From Larix kaempferi (lineage: Eukaryota; Streptophyta; Pinopsida; Pinales; Pinaceae): a stretch of 64,000 nucleotides of DNA. This document shows positions 22,275 to 34,235 of the stretch, piece after piece. The notes beneath the pieces were generated by a model. It saw nothing but the letters and a program-made list of their open reading frames with translations. It was not told where the DNA came from and did no database searches. Both the position numbers and the translations under genes were made by a program. Every line of letters begins with the position of its first letter. The first letter of the stretch is position 1. The DNA lies in contig BSBM01001448.1 of the NCBI GenBank assembly GCA_027924585.1, forward strand, positions 1 to 64,000. The letters are read 5' to 3'.

Positions 22275-23774
22275 ATTCGGGAAGTATGTCTTGATCGAGG
22301 AGTACCAGTCGATCATGAAGAATGATGTTTGGGATATAGTCCCAATACCTAAAGGGAAGTCTATTGTGATTTCCAAATGGATCTATAAAATCAAGCATGC
22401 TGCAGATGGTAGCATGGAGAAATATACAACGGGGTTTGTAGCTCGTGGCTTCTCCCAGAAGGAGGGATTGAGTATGAAGAGACTTCTACACCTATAGCCA
22501 GGCACACTTCCATCAGATCAGTACTTGCTTTGGCTGTAGTGATGAAATGGAAGATACACTAGATGGATGTCAAGACAGATTTCTTGAATGGTGTAGTCGA
22601 AGAGGAAGTGTATGTGGAGCAGCCACTCGGGTTTGAGACACATGACCGAGAGTCACATGTGTGCAAATTGAAGAAATCCCTGTATGGTTTGAAATAGGAA
22701 GCCAGGACTTGGTATGGTAGGATAGATGGATTTCTATCCAGTTTGGGCTTTACTAAGAGTAAAGCGGACTCAAACCTTTACTACAAGGTTGAGGAAGGCA
22801 ATCCAACGATACTAATTTTGTATGTGGATGACCTGTTTGTTACAGGTGAGGATAGATTGATTTCCGACAAGCAGTGGAAGCTTGCTGCCGAGTTTGAGAT
22901 GAAGAACTTGGAGATTATGCACTACTTTCTAGGCATGGAGGTGTGGCAGAGTGTAGATGGAATCTTCCTTGGACAAGGGAAGTATGCAGTAGAGATCCTG
23001 AATAGGTTCAGGATGATGGACTGTAAGGACATGGCCACATTTATGGCATTGAACCTGAAGCTTCTGTATGATGCTTCATCTAATCCGGTTGATGTCACTG
23101 TGTATCGTCAGATGATTGGGTCCTTGACAAACACGAGACCAGATATCTGCTTTGCGGTGAACACATTGAGCCAGTTCCTGACGGATCCCAGAGGTGTTCA
23201 CCTGGTTGCTGTAAAGCATATTCTGAGGTACCTGAAGGTTACAATTGATTATGGGCTCAAGTATGATGCGAATCAAAAGTTTAACCTGCAGGGTTATGTT
23301 GATTCAGATTGAGCAGGCAGTGCTGCAGATAGGAAGAGCACTTCTGGGTGCTGCTTCAGTATGGGATCAGGTGTGATCTCTTGGTTTAGCAGGAAGCAGT
23401 CCTGCGTAGCATTGAGTACAGCCAAGGTAGAGTATGTTGCAGCCTGTTCGGCTAGTTGTGAGGCAGTATGGCTCTGAAAGCTGTTGTTTGAATTATTTGA
23501 TCTTCCGCTGGAGGCTACTGGTATCTTTTGTGAGAACCAGAGTTGTGTGAAGGTGTCTGAGAATCCGATGTTCCACGACAGGTTGAAACACATTGAGATC
23601 AAATATCACTATATCAGGGATATGGTGCAGAGAGGAGCAGTGAATCTCTTGTATGTTGCGATGGATGAGCAGGTTGCAGATGTGCTGACGAAACCACTAG
23701 CCAGAGTGAAGTTCGAGTACTTCAGAGAGAGGCTTGGTGTTCTTCAAATTGATGACACTTTGAGGAAGAAGTGA
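22275..23774 (+). pseudogene. Copia3 reverse transcriptase / RNase H
   Basis: RT begins IMKNDVWDIVP, KWIYKIKHAADG and VARGFSQKEG. After a one-base frameshift near 22467 it continues with the MDVKTDFLNG-type and LYGLK regions and YVDD (22821-22832), the RT active site. RNase H has GYVDSD (near 23297), SRKQSC, a CENQSC block and KHIEIKYHYIRDMVQ. It ends at the stop near 23772. Lesions seen: TAG for CAG near 22560, TAG near 22696, a 6-bp in-frame gap before TNTRPDICF, TGA for Trp after DSD, and TGA for Arg near 23475. All that remains of the polymerase is here; nothing before RT is left. Confidence 0.85.
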
Positions 23775-23869
23775 TGGACACATTTGCAGGAGCCATTCCG
23801 AGCATGGTGAGAGGAGGATCCTTCCATGGCCGTGGATATAAGCACTGGATGATGAGAATCAGGACGATG

Positions 23870-24350
23870 CTCCAGTTACTGCTCTATATGCATCATGCTG
23901 GATGCTTGATATGATTGGTTGGATCATTTATATGTATATGAATGTACGCATCATGTTGGATGTTGGATATGATCAGTTGGATAATTTATATGTATATGTA
24001 TGTACGTATCATGTTGGATGCTGGATATGATTAGTTGGATCATGTGTATGTATCTGTAGATGTATCAGGTGGATACATTGTATGATCAGGTAGATCATGT
24101 ATGTCGATATGTATCGGGTATGATCAAGTGGATCATGTATTTGTATATGTATCAGGTGGATACATTGTATGATTAGGTAGATCATGTATGATGATATGTA
24201 TCAGGCAGATACTGTGTATGCATCAGGTGGATGCATTATATGATCAGGATGATCATGGATGAAGAGCTTCAGGATGTTTCTCCAGATGACATGCAGCAGG
24301 ATGATGTAGTGTTGATGATCAGGATGATGTATGGTGAGTATCAGGTTGAT
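23870..24350 (+). repeat. GATCA-rich tandem repeats in the Copia3 3' region
   Basis: Imperfect units of about 50-75 bp built from CATCATGTTGGATG.T, GATCAGTTGGATCAT, TATATGTAT and GTATCAGGTGGATACAT. They are homologous in position and words to 62571-63400 in Copia5 and, inverted, to 32090-32690 in Copia4. Confidence 0.75.
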
Positions 24351-24384
24351 ACTCTGTGGCCGTGGACAGGTTGTGCAAATGAGC

Positions 24385-24900
24385 ATGTAAGTAGACCTGG
24401 GAGATCTAGACAGGATGAAAAAGGCCTTAGATGCTCTTTTGAGGCATTGCTCTAGGAGGACATGTAAGTAGACCTGGAAGATCTGGACAGTATGAAAAAG
24501 GCCTCGGATTCTCTTTCGAGGCATTGTCCTATGGCATGTAAGTAGACCTGGGAGATTTGGACAGGATTAAAAAGGCCTCAGATGCTCTTTCGAGGCATTG
24601 TTATGACCACATGTAATCAGACCTGGAGATCTGGACAGGATGAAAAAGGCCTCAGATGCTCTTTAGGGTTCTTGCTTAGCAAGACACCCTTTTAAGGTTT
24701 TGTGGTAGGAGTCACATGTAATAAGACCTGGAGATCTGGACAGGATGAAAAAGGCTTCAGATGCTCTTTAGGGTTCTTGCTTGGCAAGACACACTTTTAA
24801 GGTTTTGTGACTGTCACATGTAAAAGATCCTGGGAGATCCTATAGGTCGGAGTTGTGTACCCATAACAACCTGGGATGCTCTTTCGAGGTTTTGTGACGC
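24385..24900 (+). repeat. About 75-105-bp tandem repeats, Copia3 3' region
   Basis: Units begin CATGTAA.(T)AGACCTGG, then GATCTGGACAGGATGAAAAAGGCCTCAGATGCTCTTT. They start near 24387, 24463, 24535, 24608, 24714 and 24816. Later units carry an extra TTCTTGCTTAGCAAGACAC piece. Confidence 0.75.
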
Positions 24901-25154
24901 ATGTGATAAGTCTTGAGGATTCCACAGTATGGCCAATGATGATGAAGACCTGCAGGTGGTGGGCTACATCCAGTATGAAAAAGGACTGGCTCTGTAGAAC
25001 TTCCTATGACGAGTAGATTCAGAGATTGATTGAGATAGAAACAACAGTGACGATGATGATGATTCGAGGACGATGATTCGATGACGATGATCCAGAGAAG
25101 AAGACTTGTTCTAGAAGACCTATGTCGAGAAATACCTTCCTAGTTAAGAGGGAG

Positions 25155-25832
25155 TGTTGATGTATATGTAACTTCGGAATGTATTTCATATATGTATATT
25201 GTACTCCTATAGAGATGGTATTATTCCTCTATACAGAAGTGTTTGTATTCCTATAGAGATGTTATTATTCCTCTATACGGAAGTGTCGTCATTTATATTG
25301 TAAGTGTCGTAACTTATACTTGATGGGTTATTAGACCACCTTGTTGGGGTCAGTCCTGTATAAGTCATGTGGGTTGAAGGGTTATTAGACCACCCTATTG
25401 GGGGTCGGCCATGTGGGTCAAAGGGTTATTAGACCACCCTATTAGGTTTCGGCCCAGTCAGCATTGTGTTATGTGGTTAAGTTGAGGTCGACCTAGTAAA
25501 GGTTATTAGGCAAGTCAAGTCAAGTATAAATAGAGTGCGAGAGGCACTCTATTTGATCATTCTATTCTCACACACACTCTTTGGAGAGTGGTGCACTTGT
25601 GAAGGAGGAGAAGCTGCTGCTTGGAGATGTCTATGCCTTATGCTTGGGTTGTATCATTGCTATATCTATCTTTGAGGAAGTTATTGGGGTTTTTCACCTT
25701 TATGGTTTTCCCCAAGTAGACTCTGTGTCTCTTGTGTGCTTGCATTATTGTGTCCATGATCGATATGATGTACATGTTGTTCTCTCAATTAAGATCCTAG
25801 ATCAGATTGAAGTAAATTCTGAAAAACTAACA
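25155..25832 (+). repeat. Copia3 3' LTR
   Basis: Length 678 bp. Nearly identical to 18798-19455, with one short extra stretch (GTCGTCATTTATATTGTAA near 25287) that the 5' LTR lacks. Confidence 0.9.
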
Positions 25833-25837
25833 GAAGG

Positions 25838-26149
25838 GAGTCATCCTTCTCACATTTTTGGTTCATCTTGGATCGATCAACCCTTCCTATAGAAGGTCAC
25901 TTGCCTTCTTCAAGGGTAATTCATGATGCTACTTTAGCACCTTTCAGTCTATTTTGAGGGAGGGCTTTATTCCTACTGGGTTTTCCCTCTTTCCTCACTT
26001 AGTTTATTTTAGATTGATTGTACGGGGTGACCTTTGGTCTTAGTAACCAGGGCCCTATCTTGCTGCTTTCCATGGTGACCTTTGGTCTTAGTTACCAGGG
26101 CCTTACTCTTCAGTTATTTTCTCATAGTATATCTTGCGGGAGGGGGGGG
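25838..26149 (+). other. Copia2 3' untranslated part
   Basis: Non-coding DNA between Copia3 and the Copia2 3' LTR. GACCTTTGGTCTTAGT.ACCAGGGCC occurs twice (26029 and 26071). It ends in the purine tract GGGAGGGGGGGG. Confidence 0.7.
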
Positions 26150-26910
26150 TGTTGGAATATTCTCCCCATCATTTTTGAGTTTTGCATGCATGCATCCAGT
26201 CATCATCATGGTGGACCTCCCAGCTCCTAGAGCTTGGTTCTAGCTCTCTGTAGCCTGTCTACAGCCCCCAGGGGGCCTACTACCTACCAAAGGCTCCCTT
26301 CTTCATGACAAGTGTGCCTTTCTCACCTACCACAGCTAGTTAGGCGCCTTTCTCACCTACCAGTCAGTTATCACTAAGTTCTTCCTTGATTTAAGGCTAG
26401 ATTAACTCCCCCACTGACTGTTTCACTCTGATGGAACTCCAGTGAGACTAGTCTGCCCATTCTGGCTCTAGTTAGTTCCTCATGCGCCCTCTACTGAGCC
26501 TACTTCATTCAGTTAGTGCCTACCTCACTTAGTTAGACTTCTCATACGCCCTCCACTAGGCCTCCTTCATTCAGTTAGTGCCTACCTCACTCAGTTAGAA
26601 TCAGTTGACTGGCTGTTACCATTGATGACTGATACATTGACTGGATGATGACTTCACTATCATTCAAGCCACACTCTGAGTTAGGAATTCGGATGCCCTA
26701 CTTGGCATATTCGAATCCTATATGATGCCATCTTCATGGATATTGTATTCATTCACTTACATTCTTTTTCATTGTATAATACTGAGATATTGTTCTATTC
26801 TACTGTGTTTATGAGTGACCATTGAGTGTCTCCTTCTCTTCTTCTTTGCAACATATTTGTGAGTTTGATTGTGAGTTTCTATAGCTTCCAGATCCTTGCA
26901 TATTCCTACA
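26150..26910 (+). repeat. Copia2 3' LTR
   Basis: Length 761 bp. It matches 15530-16308, lacks about 18 bp near its start, and ends ATTCCTACA. CTCAC follows. Confidence 0.85.
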
Positions 26911-27284
26911 CTCACACTGTGTCTCTCATAGATCCTCCTCCTAGGAACTCCACCACCCTTCCACGCACAAATACACAAGTTGATCCCATATTCTATGGAT
27001 GAGCGTCAATGCCTCAAAATTTTCTATAACTGTGATGAAAATTATTTTAGAGAGCATAAATACAAAGAAAATTAATTATTCCAAATTGAAGCAAACCCCC
27101 ATGAGGCCCTAGAGGACAACACCCTGGAAGCTCATATTGAACCAGAAGTGGACGATCACATGCCACCCATTGAAGATGCTCTTGATATGCTAGTTCATGA
27201 GGAGCAACCCCAATTTCACATCCACGCGTTGTCATTCTTTTCCACACCCCAGGCATTGAAATTGATGAGCTACATCAAGCATAA
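26911..27284 (+). pseudogene. Gypsy1 unit 1 Gag (right part)
   Basis: Continues the capsid cut at 15529. CTCACACTGTGTCTC aligns with CTCGCACTGTGTCTC at 39971 in unit 2. A decayed knuckle-like part (YNCDENYFREHKYKEN) and an acidic linker before protease follow. The frame runs into LSFFSTPQALKLMSYIKHKM. Confidence 0.6.
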
Positions 27285-27620
27285 AATGGTCATTGTCTTA
27301 ATTGACAATGGAAACACCCATAATTTCATTCACCGACTTGTGATTGAAGACACATGTTGATATATTTTCCCCATATCCAATTTCCATATTAGGATAACCA
27401 ATGGGGGTACAATGAAATGTGGTGGCCATTGTGAAAATGTCAAGTCTAAATAGGGGACTATAATCACAAAACTTATATGTTTTATATTGACATGGGTGAT
27501 TTCTATATAGTTTTGAGGGTCAAATGTCTCAGGACTTTGGGTCCTTTCACAATGGATTTCAGGGAAATCTCTCTCAACTTTGCTTAGGCCAGACACACAC
27601 ATCACCTCCATGGAATTACA
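27285..27620 (+). pseudogene. Gypsy1 unit 1 protease
   Basis: Aspartic protease of the gypsy type, which would cut the polyprotein. VLIDNGNTHNFIHR holds the active-site loop with D-N-G in place of D-S-G/D-T-G. ITNGGTMKCGGHCENV is the flap-side part. A frameshift and stops follow near 27450. Confidence 0.7.
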
Positions 27621-27899
27621 CCTGGTTCTTTGGAAATTATCTCAACCCATCATATGGGTAACTTGTTGAAGAATGGTCACTCCAGTGTCATCGCTCAGTT
27701 CCATGCCATCCAAGTTATGGAAACTCACACACCATAGATTCATCCCAACTTGCAATAGGTTCTTTCCGAGTATTAATAGGTATTCAAGGAATCTAAGGAT
27801 TTACCTCCATCCCATGGGGAACATGACCATGGAATTACTTTAATTCCAGATAGTCAAACCCCTAATGTCCACCCTTACCACCACCCTTTTTCATAGAAG

Positions 27900-28560
27900 A
27901 ATGAAATCGAAAAAATCATTCAGGAATTATTGGTGACTAGTGTTATTCATCCTAACACAAGCCCTTATTCTTCACCAAAGGTTGTGGTCCTAAAAAAGGA
28001 AGGTGATTGGCACATGTGTCATAATTTATGGGCTCTCAACAAATTAACCATCAAATATAAATTTTCCATTCCTATCATTGATGATCCCTTAGATGAGTTG
28101 CATGGTGCCCAATTCTTTGCCAAAATTGACCTTCATTAAGGATACCATCAAATCAAGATAAAAGAGGTGGCATACCCAAGTCTATTTTATGCACTCAAGA
28201 GGGTCATTACAAGTTCCTAGTCATTCCCTTCAGCTTGTACAATGCCTCCTCCCTTTTTCAAAGCCTCATGAATAAGATTTTCCACCCCTTCCTCCATCAT
28301 TTTGTCTTTGTTTTCTTCAATGATATCTTGGTATACAAGTCCACATGGGAAATCCACCTCCAGTATGCTCCTTGTACCTTGAAATTATTATAGGACCAAT
28401 AGTTATGTGTGAAACGCTCCAATTGTGAGTCAATATGGGGCTAACATGGATCCCAAGAAAGTCAAAGCTATGAAGAACTAGCCCCGCCCTAAAACTCACA
28501 AGATCTTGATAGGGTTCCTTTGACTTATTGGCTACTACCATAAGTTTGTGCCAAACTATG
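27900..28560 (+). pseudogene. Gypsy1 unit 1 reverse transcriptase
   Basis: Readable blocks are VIHPNTSPYSSPKVVVLKKEG, MCHNLWALNKLT (usually C.DYR.LN), FSIPIIDD, FAKIDLH and, after frame changes, FFNDILVY (near 28312-28336), where Asn replaces the first Asp of the catalytic F/Y-x-DD. A thumb part with GLTG-like sequence occurs near 28500. Stops and frame changes are numerous. Confidence 0.75.
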
Positions 28561-29110
28561 GAAAGATTTAGTTCCTCTTACAATATTGCTAATTATAATG
28601 CTTTCTCTTGGAATGAGACAATAGAGTAGGCCTTCTCCACACTAAAGGAGGTTATGTGAACTACACCAATGTTAGTCAACCCGAATTTCACTAATACATT
28701 CATCTTAACATGTGATTCCTTTGGCTGCGACTTGGGAGCAGCCTCATTTCAAGAAGGATGCCCATTGGATATCCAATGAGAAATAAATGATGGCTATCCT
28801 TCATGAAATTGAGACATGGAGACCATATTTAATAGGATGGAATTTCCAAATAAATATCCACCATCATAGTCTCAAGTATTTCTTGGAATAGTTATTGTCC
28901 TTGCTAGAGAAACATAAATGGGCCACTAAGATGTTGGGTTATGATTATGAGATCATATATAATAAGGGTAACAACAATGTGGTGGAAGATGCTTTGTCTA
29001 GTTAATTGGAAGAGGAGGATTCACTCTTCAACTTATCCTTACTAGTTAGGATAGCTCGATGAAGCTCAACATGAAGGGTTAGGAAAGCGAGATATGTCGT
29101 TGTGATTGAA
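28561..29110 (+). pseudogene. Gypsy1 unit 1 RNase H remnant
   Basis: Decayed RT-connection and RNase H sequence. It includes TFILTCDSFGCDLG (near 28690) and ends with the VVEDALS string that normally closes RNase H in chromovirus-like gypsy elements. About 100 bp later come the purine tract and LTR B, so no integrase follows. Confidence 0.6.
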
Positions 29111-29123
29111 CTAAGGAGATGTG

Positions 29124-29799
29124 TGATACATATCTACTAATTGTACCTTATAGAGACTATCAATGAACCATTACAGTATCTAAATAGACATTGAGAGTGA
29201 CCACACATTTCATGGTAGAGGGATTTAAAGATGAAATGGTCTTTTGATTCATAAGGAACATGTTTGATGACCCCGACTCAAAGCTCACATAGCACATGAC
29301 AAACAATTTTTGCTAAATTAGATGGTATATACACATGTATGAAATTGGTCCCAACATATTGGAAATAAAAATAATAAGGGCTATTTGTTAGGGTACTACC
29401 CTAACTTTCTTTACTTTAGGAGTTATTCATACATTGTATAAGGCCATCTCTTGAAATAAGGTCAAGTAAGTTAGTATTCATCAATCAATGTAAAAAGGGT
29501 CTCTTTATTAATTAAGACCCACTAGGAAGTTGTATTTGTTAATTATTTGACCATGTCAAGGAGTTAGGGTTTTAGATATGACATGTCTATTTAAATATCT
29601 ATAAGACTATGAAGACTTTTGTGGATAATTATTGTAACGGGGCCCTGACGTTTTTATCATAACACAAAGATCATTTACTACCGAATTCATCTTTCTATTG
29701 TTTAATGTTTCTTATTATGCTCTATAAATTCTGGTTTATTGCATCTTAACTTCTGTATATCATGTGTTATTCTAATTTATAGGGTTAAAGAACACCACA
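29124..29799 (+). repeat. Gypsy1 LTR B (shared by units 1 and 2)
   Basis: Length 676 bp, starting TGATACATATC and ending AACACCACA. A purine tract lies before it (29109-29120), and the primer site TGGTATCAGAGG lies after it (29802-29813). It carries signals of both a 3' LTR and a 5' LTR. Confidence 0.75.
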
Positions 29800-29813
29800 A
29801 GTGGTATCAGAGG

Positions 29814-30554
29814 CACCCTCTTGAGCCAACACACTTCTAATATTTAATAGAATTTTTTTAGGCTACATATGGATTATGATGTTCTTAAATAACCATAAAT
29901 ATTTGTCATTCAATGGGTATACCTGTGATTGGGGAGCACTACATGTAGCGAATATAGTTGGTACATAGTCACGTTGAATCCTTGATTGGTGCAATTGATG
30001 GACATCGTTGTAACTCATGTTGGTACCCCTTTGAGTAGTATTTCATTAGATAACACTTTCATATGAAATATTACTTCTGCATACCCTTGAGTATATCAGA
30101 GGTCCCATAGGACACCTGAAACTAGCTATAGATAATCCAATTAGTCATCTTGTTACTATAGTGGAACTGATCACAACACGCAAGAATATACTCTCATGTA
30201 CCTATGTAGTACTACTGTTGGATCCTACAAGTATATTAAACAACTATAGCACTTGAAAATCCCTTATCTGTAGGACCTTTGAAACCATGACAACCTTGTA
30301 AAGCCTTATTTTTGCAAACTGCCAATGAAATTTCCTCATTCCATTAGAATAGTCAGTGCAACAATTATATTCTTTGTTGGGGAACACACAAAATTCAGAC
30401 ATCTTTGCATCTAGCAACAATTTGGGAATTCTATCATCACAGTAAAATTTGATAGGTACAAATATCCATACCACGATAAAAATGGTTGGGGGTCCTCAAA
30501 ACGCTTATTTGTGACTTACCTCATCAGAATCCTTGCATCATGTCGGTTGTTTTG

Positions 30555-30596
<42 letters not shown>

Positions 30597-30611
30597 ACAC
30601 GCACACACACA
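29814..30611 (+). other. Gypsy1 unit 2 leader, left part
   Basis: Non-coding. Aligns with 6873-7158 joined to 13900-14600. It ends in a (TG)n then (AC)n microsatellite (30561-30611), into which Copia4 is inserted. The leader resumes at 37962. Confidence 0.65.
30561..30611. repeat. (TG)17 followed by (AC)n microsatellite
   Basis: About 34 bp of alternating TG is followed by ACACACGCACACACACA. The two halves are complementary. The (AC)n continues on the other side of Copia4 at 37962-37983. Confidence 0.9.
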
Positions 30612-31203
30612 TGTTAATTTTGAGCATTATTTCAAGATACTCTAGGATATTTATTGAGAGAATAACATGTACAGTATATCAATGCATATCAATCATAGCA
30701 AGCATGTCAATCATCACAAGAAGAAAACATAAGAGACAATAGACACACATACTTTTCGTGGGGAAAACCCTAAGGTGAAAAACCCCACAACTTCCTCAGA
30801 GATAGATATAGCAATGATACAACCAAAGTACAACCAAAGCACACAGAGATAGACTCCTCCTAGCAGTTGATCCTCCTCCTCACATGTGCGCCACTTTCCG
30901 AGTGAAGGAAGAGTGAGTTCTGAAGTGATCAAAATAGAGATCAGGAGATCTCTATTTATACTTGTCTTGACTTCCCAATAAACTTATGGGGCCGACTTGT
31001 CTAGCTTAGCACAATAACCTCATGTTACATTAATCCGGGCCGACCCCTTACAAGGTGGTCTAATAACCCATCGACAAGTTAACACACTTGCGACACTTGT
31101 CAATACAAATGATGACACTTCCGTATAGAGGAATAATACATCTCTATAGGAGTACAATATATATATATATGAAATACATTCCGAAGTTACATATAAATCA
31201 ACA
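30612..31203 (-). repeat. Copia4 3' LTR
   Basis: Length 592 bp, almost identical to 37368-37961. A minus-strand TATAAATA (30953-30960) overlaps a hairpin with arms AATAGAGATC and GATCTCTATT (30933-30956). Confidence 0.9.
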
Positions 31204-31622
31204 CTCCCTCTTAACTAGGAAGGTATTTCTCGACACAGATCTGCTAGCACAAGTATTCTTCTCTGGATCATCATCAACGAATCATCATCCTCGAATCATC
31301 ATCATCGTCAGTGCTGCTGCTATCTCAATCAATCTCTGAATCTACTTGTCATAGGAATTTCTATAGAGCCAATCCTTTTTCAAACTGGATGTAGGCCCAC
31401 CACCTGCAGGTCTTCATCATCACTGGCCATACTGTGGAATCCTCAGGGTTATTATGTGCATCACAAAACCTTGAAAGAGCATCCCGAGACTGATTACAAG
31501 CACACAGCTCAACCTATTGGATCTCCCAGGACCTTTTACATGCTATTGCACAACCTGTCCACGGCCACAGAGTATCACAAAGCACAACCTAGATGCACAC
31601 ACACAACACTTACACTCACCGG

Positions 31623-32055
31623 CATGGGAGGACCAACCTACCACCATCCATGAAAGGCTCGCATCACTTACATCAACGACCATGGGAGGACCAACCTACC
31701 ACCATGTTAGAATGGCACAACAATTATATTGCAGCCATGGGAGAACACATCTACAACCATGCTCAAATGGCCCCAACACTTATATCGCAACCATGGAAGA
31801 AAACATCTACAACCATGCTCGAATGGCCCTAGCACTTATATCGCAGCCATGGGAGAACACATCTACAACCATGCTCGAATGGCCCCAGCACTTATATCGC
31901 AGGCATGGGAGAACACATCTACAACCATGCTCGAATGGCCCTGGCAATTACATCACGACCATGGGAGAACACATCTACCACCATGTCGTAAAAGCCCATC
32001 AATTACATCGCGACTATGGGAGAACACATCTACAACCATGTCCGAAAAGCTCATG
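31623..32055. repeat. 56-bp minisatellite in the Copia4 3' region, about 8 copies
   Basis: Each unit starts CATGGGAGAACACATCTAC and continues with ACCATG...GCAC.TATATCGC. The middle copies are nearly identical and the outer ones diverge. The long open frames here (up to 206 codons on the plus strand) come from the repeat, whose 56-bp period rotates through the frames. I do not call them genes. Confidence 0.85.
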
Positions 32056-32089
32056 TGCATTTGTGTCTTCGGAACTCATCACACATAAT

Positions 32090-32690
32090 ACAACTAATTA
32101 TGTAATGTATCCACCTGATACATGTCATCATATATGATCATCCTAATCATCATCACTGCATCGTCCTGATGCATGTCATCTGGAGCAACATCCTGAAGCT
32201 CGTCATCCATGATCATCCTGATCATATAATGAATCCACTTGATGCATACAAAGTATCTACCTGATACATATCATCATACATGATCCACCTAATCATATAA
32301 TGTATCTACCTGATACATACACATATACATGATCCACCTGATCATACAATGTATCCGCCTGATATATATCAACATACATGATCTACCTGATCATACAATC
32401 ATATTCACCTGATACATATACAGATACATGGTCCAAGCATCCAACATGATGCATATATACATACATATAAATGATACAACTGATCATATCCAACATCCAA
32501 CATGATACATACATACATAAATGATCCAACTAATCATATCCAGCATCCAACATGATGCATACATACATAAATGATCCAACTTATCATATCCAACATCCAA
32601 CATGATGCATACATACATAAATGATCCAACAAATCATATTGAGCAGAAACTAGAACATCATCCTGATGCTCATCATCCAACGCTTACATC
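32090..32690. repeat. GATCA/TGATC-rich tandem repeats, Copia4 3' region
   Basis: Units of about 50-60 bp contain ATGATCCA.CTAATCATAT, CAACATGATGCAT and ACATACATAA. They are the reverse of the repeats at 23870-24350 and 62571-63400. Confidence 0.75.
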
Positions 32691-32751
32691 CATAGCCATG
32701 TGAAGGATCCTCCTTCCACCATGCTTGGAATGGCTTCAGCAAATGTCTCCA

Positions 32752-34235
32752 TCACTTCTTCCTCAAAGTGTCGTTGATCTAAAGAACACCAAGCCTCTCT
32801 CTGAAGTACTCGAACTTCACTCTGGCTAGTGGCTTCATCAACACATCTACAATCTGCTCATCCATCGCAACATATAGGAGCTTCACTACTCCCCTCTGTA
32901 CCATATCCCTGATATAGTGATATTTGATCTCTATGTGTTTCGACCTGTCGTGGAACACCGGGTTCTTAGACAGCTTCACACAACTCTGGTTGTCACAAAA
33001 TTTACCGGTAGCCTCCAATGGTAGATCAAATAACTCAGACAGTAGCTTCCTCAACCATACTACCTCACAACTAGCCGAACAGGATGCAACATACTCTGCC
33101 TCAGCTGTACTCAGTGCTACGCAGGACTGCTTCCTGCTAAACCAAGAGATCACACCTGATCCCATACTGAAGAAACACCTTGAAGTGCTCTTCCTATCTG
33201 TAGCATTGCCTGCCCAATCTGAATCAACATAACCCTGCAGGTTAAACTTTTGATTCGCATCATACTTGAGCCCATAGTCAACTGTACCCTTCAGGTACCT
33301 CAGAATATGCTTTACAGCAACCAGGTGAACACCTCTGGGATCCATCAAGAACTGGCTCAATGTGTTCACCACAAAGCAAATATCTGGTCTAGTGTTCGTC
33401 AGGTACATCAAGGACCCAATCATTTGACGGTACATAGTGACATCACCTGGATCAGATGAAGCATCACACAAAATCTTCAGGTTCGATGCCATAGGTGTGT
33501 CCATGGCCTTGCAGTCCATCATCCCGAACCTCTTCAGGATCTCTACTGCATACTTCCCTTGTCCAAGGAAGATACCATCTGCACTCTGCCACACCTTCAT
33601 GCCTAGAAAATAGTGCATCATCCCCAAGTCCTTCATCTCGAACTCGGCTGCAAGCTTCCTCTTGGTATAGGCAATCAAACTATTATTACCTATTACAAAC
33701 AGATCATCCACATACATAAGTAGTATCATTGGATTGCCTTCCTCAACCTTGTAATAAAGGTTGGAATCTGCTTTACTCTTGGTAAAGCCCAAACTGGATA
33801 GGAAACCGTCCATCCTACCATACCAAGTCTCGGGAGCTTGCTTCAAGCCATACAAGGATTTCTTCAGTTTTCACACATATGACTCCTTGTCATGTGTCTC
33901 AAAACCAAGTGGCTGCTCCACATACACTTCCTCTTCAACTACACCATTCAAGAAAGAAGTCTTGACATCCATCTGGTGTATCTTCCATTTCATCACTGCA
34001 GCTAGAGAAAGTATTGATCTGATGGAAGTGTACCTGGCTACAGGAGCAAAAGTTTCTTCATAATCTATTCCCTCTTTCTGAGAGAAGCCATGAGCTACGA
34101 ATCTTGCCTTGTATTTCTCTATGCCGCCATCTGCAGCATGCTTGATTTTGTAGATCCATTTGGAAGTCACAACAGACTTCCCTTCAGGTCTTGGGGCAAC
34201 ATCCCAAACATCATTCGTCATTATTGATTGGTATT
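32752..34235 (-). pseudogene. Copia4 reverse transcriptase / RNase H
   Basis: RT starts IMTNDVWDVAP, then KWIYKIKHAADG, ARFVAHGFSQKEG and ETFAPVARYT, then MDVKTSFLNGVV, LYGLKQAPETWY and YVDD (33703-33714). RNase H has GYVDSDWAGNATDRKS, ALSTAEAEYVA, CDNQSC and HIEIKYHYIRDMVQRG. The frame is the same throughout, broken only by TAA at about 34238, TGA at 33871-33873 (Cys codon position) and TAG at 32779 (Gln position, near the end). The natural stop is probably TGA at 32752. This half copies RNA to DNA. All catalytic RT residues I can see are intact. Confidence 0.9.

Larger units (their letters stand above)
18798..25832 (+). mobile_element. Copia3: Ty1/copia derivative inserted in Copia2
   Basis: LTRs are 18798-19455 and 25155-25832 (TGTTGATG...AACTAACA). 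The exact 5-bp duplication GAAGG is at 18793-18797 and 25833-25837. The primer site is 19456-19467 and the purine tract is 25142-25154 (GTTAAGAGGGAG). The inside has a leader, a gag N-terminal fragment (20626-20757), about 1.5 kb of unassigned DNA and RT/RNase H (22275-23774). Two kinds of tandem repeats follow. Protease and integrase are absent. It belongs to the same family as Copia4 and Copia5. Confidence 0.9.
15530..26910 (+). mobile_element. Copia2: Ty1/copia element containing Copia3
   Basis: LTRs are 15530-16308 and 26150-26910, with TATTGG/TGTTGG starts and ..TTCCTACA ends. The 5-bp target duplication is exact: CTCAC at 15525-15529 and 26911-26915, inside Gypsy1 gag. The primer site is 16309-16320 and the purine tract is about 26136-26149 (GGGAGGGGGGGG). 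The internal part has gag, a degenerate protease and a piece of the pre-integrase zinc region. There is then an acidic reading frame instead of integrase and RT. Copia3 sits at 18798-25832. Without Copia3 it is about 4.3 kb, a non-autonomous element. Confidence 0.85.

Noticed and set aside
30533-30742. 69-codon frame with VCVCVCVC
   Set aside because: Translation of the (TG)n microsatellite.
31517-32137. 206-codon open frame on the plus strand
   Set aside because: It lies in the 56-bp minisatellite of the Copia4 3' region. Other plus-strand frames in the repeat are also open over long stretches and give the same words, so openness comes from the repeat, not coding.
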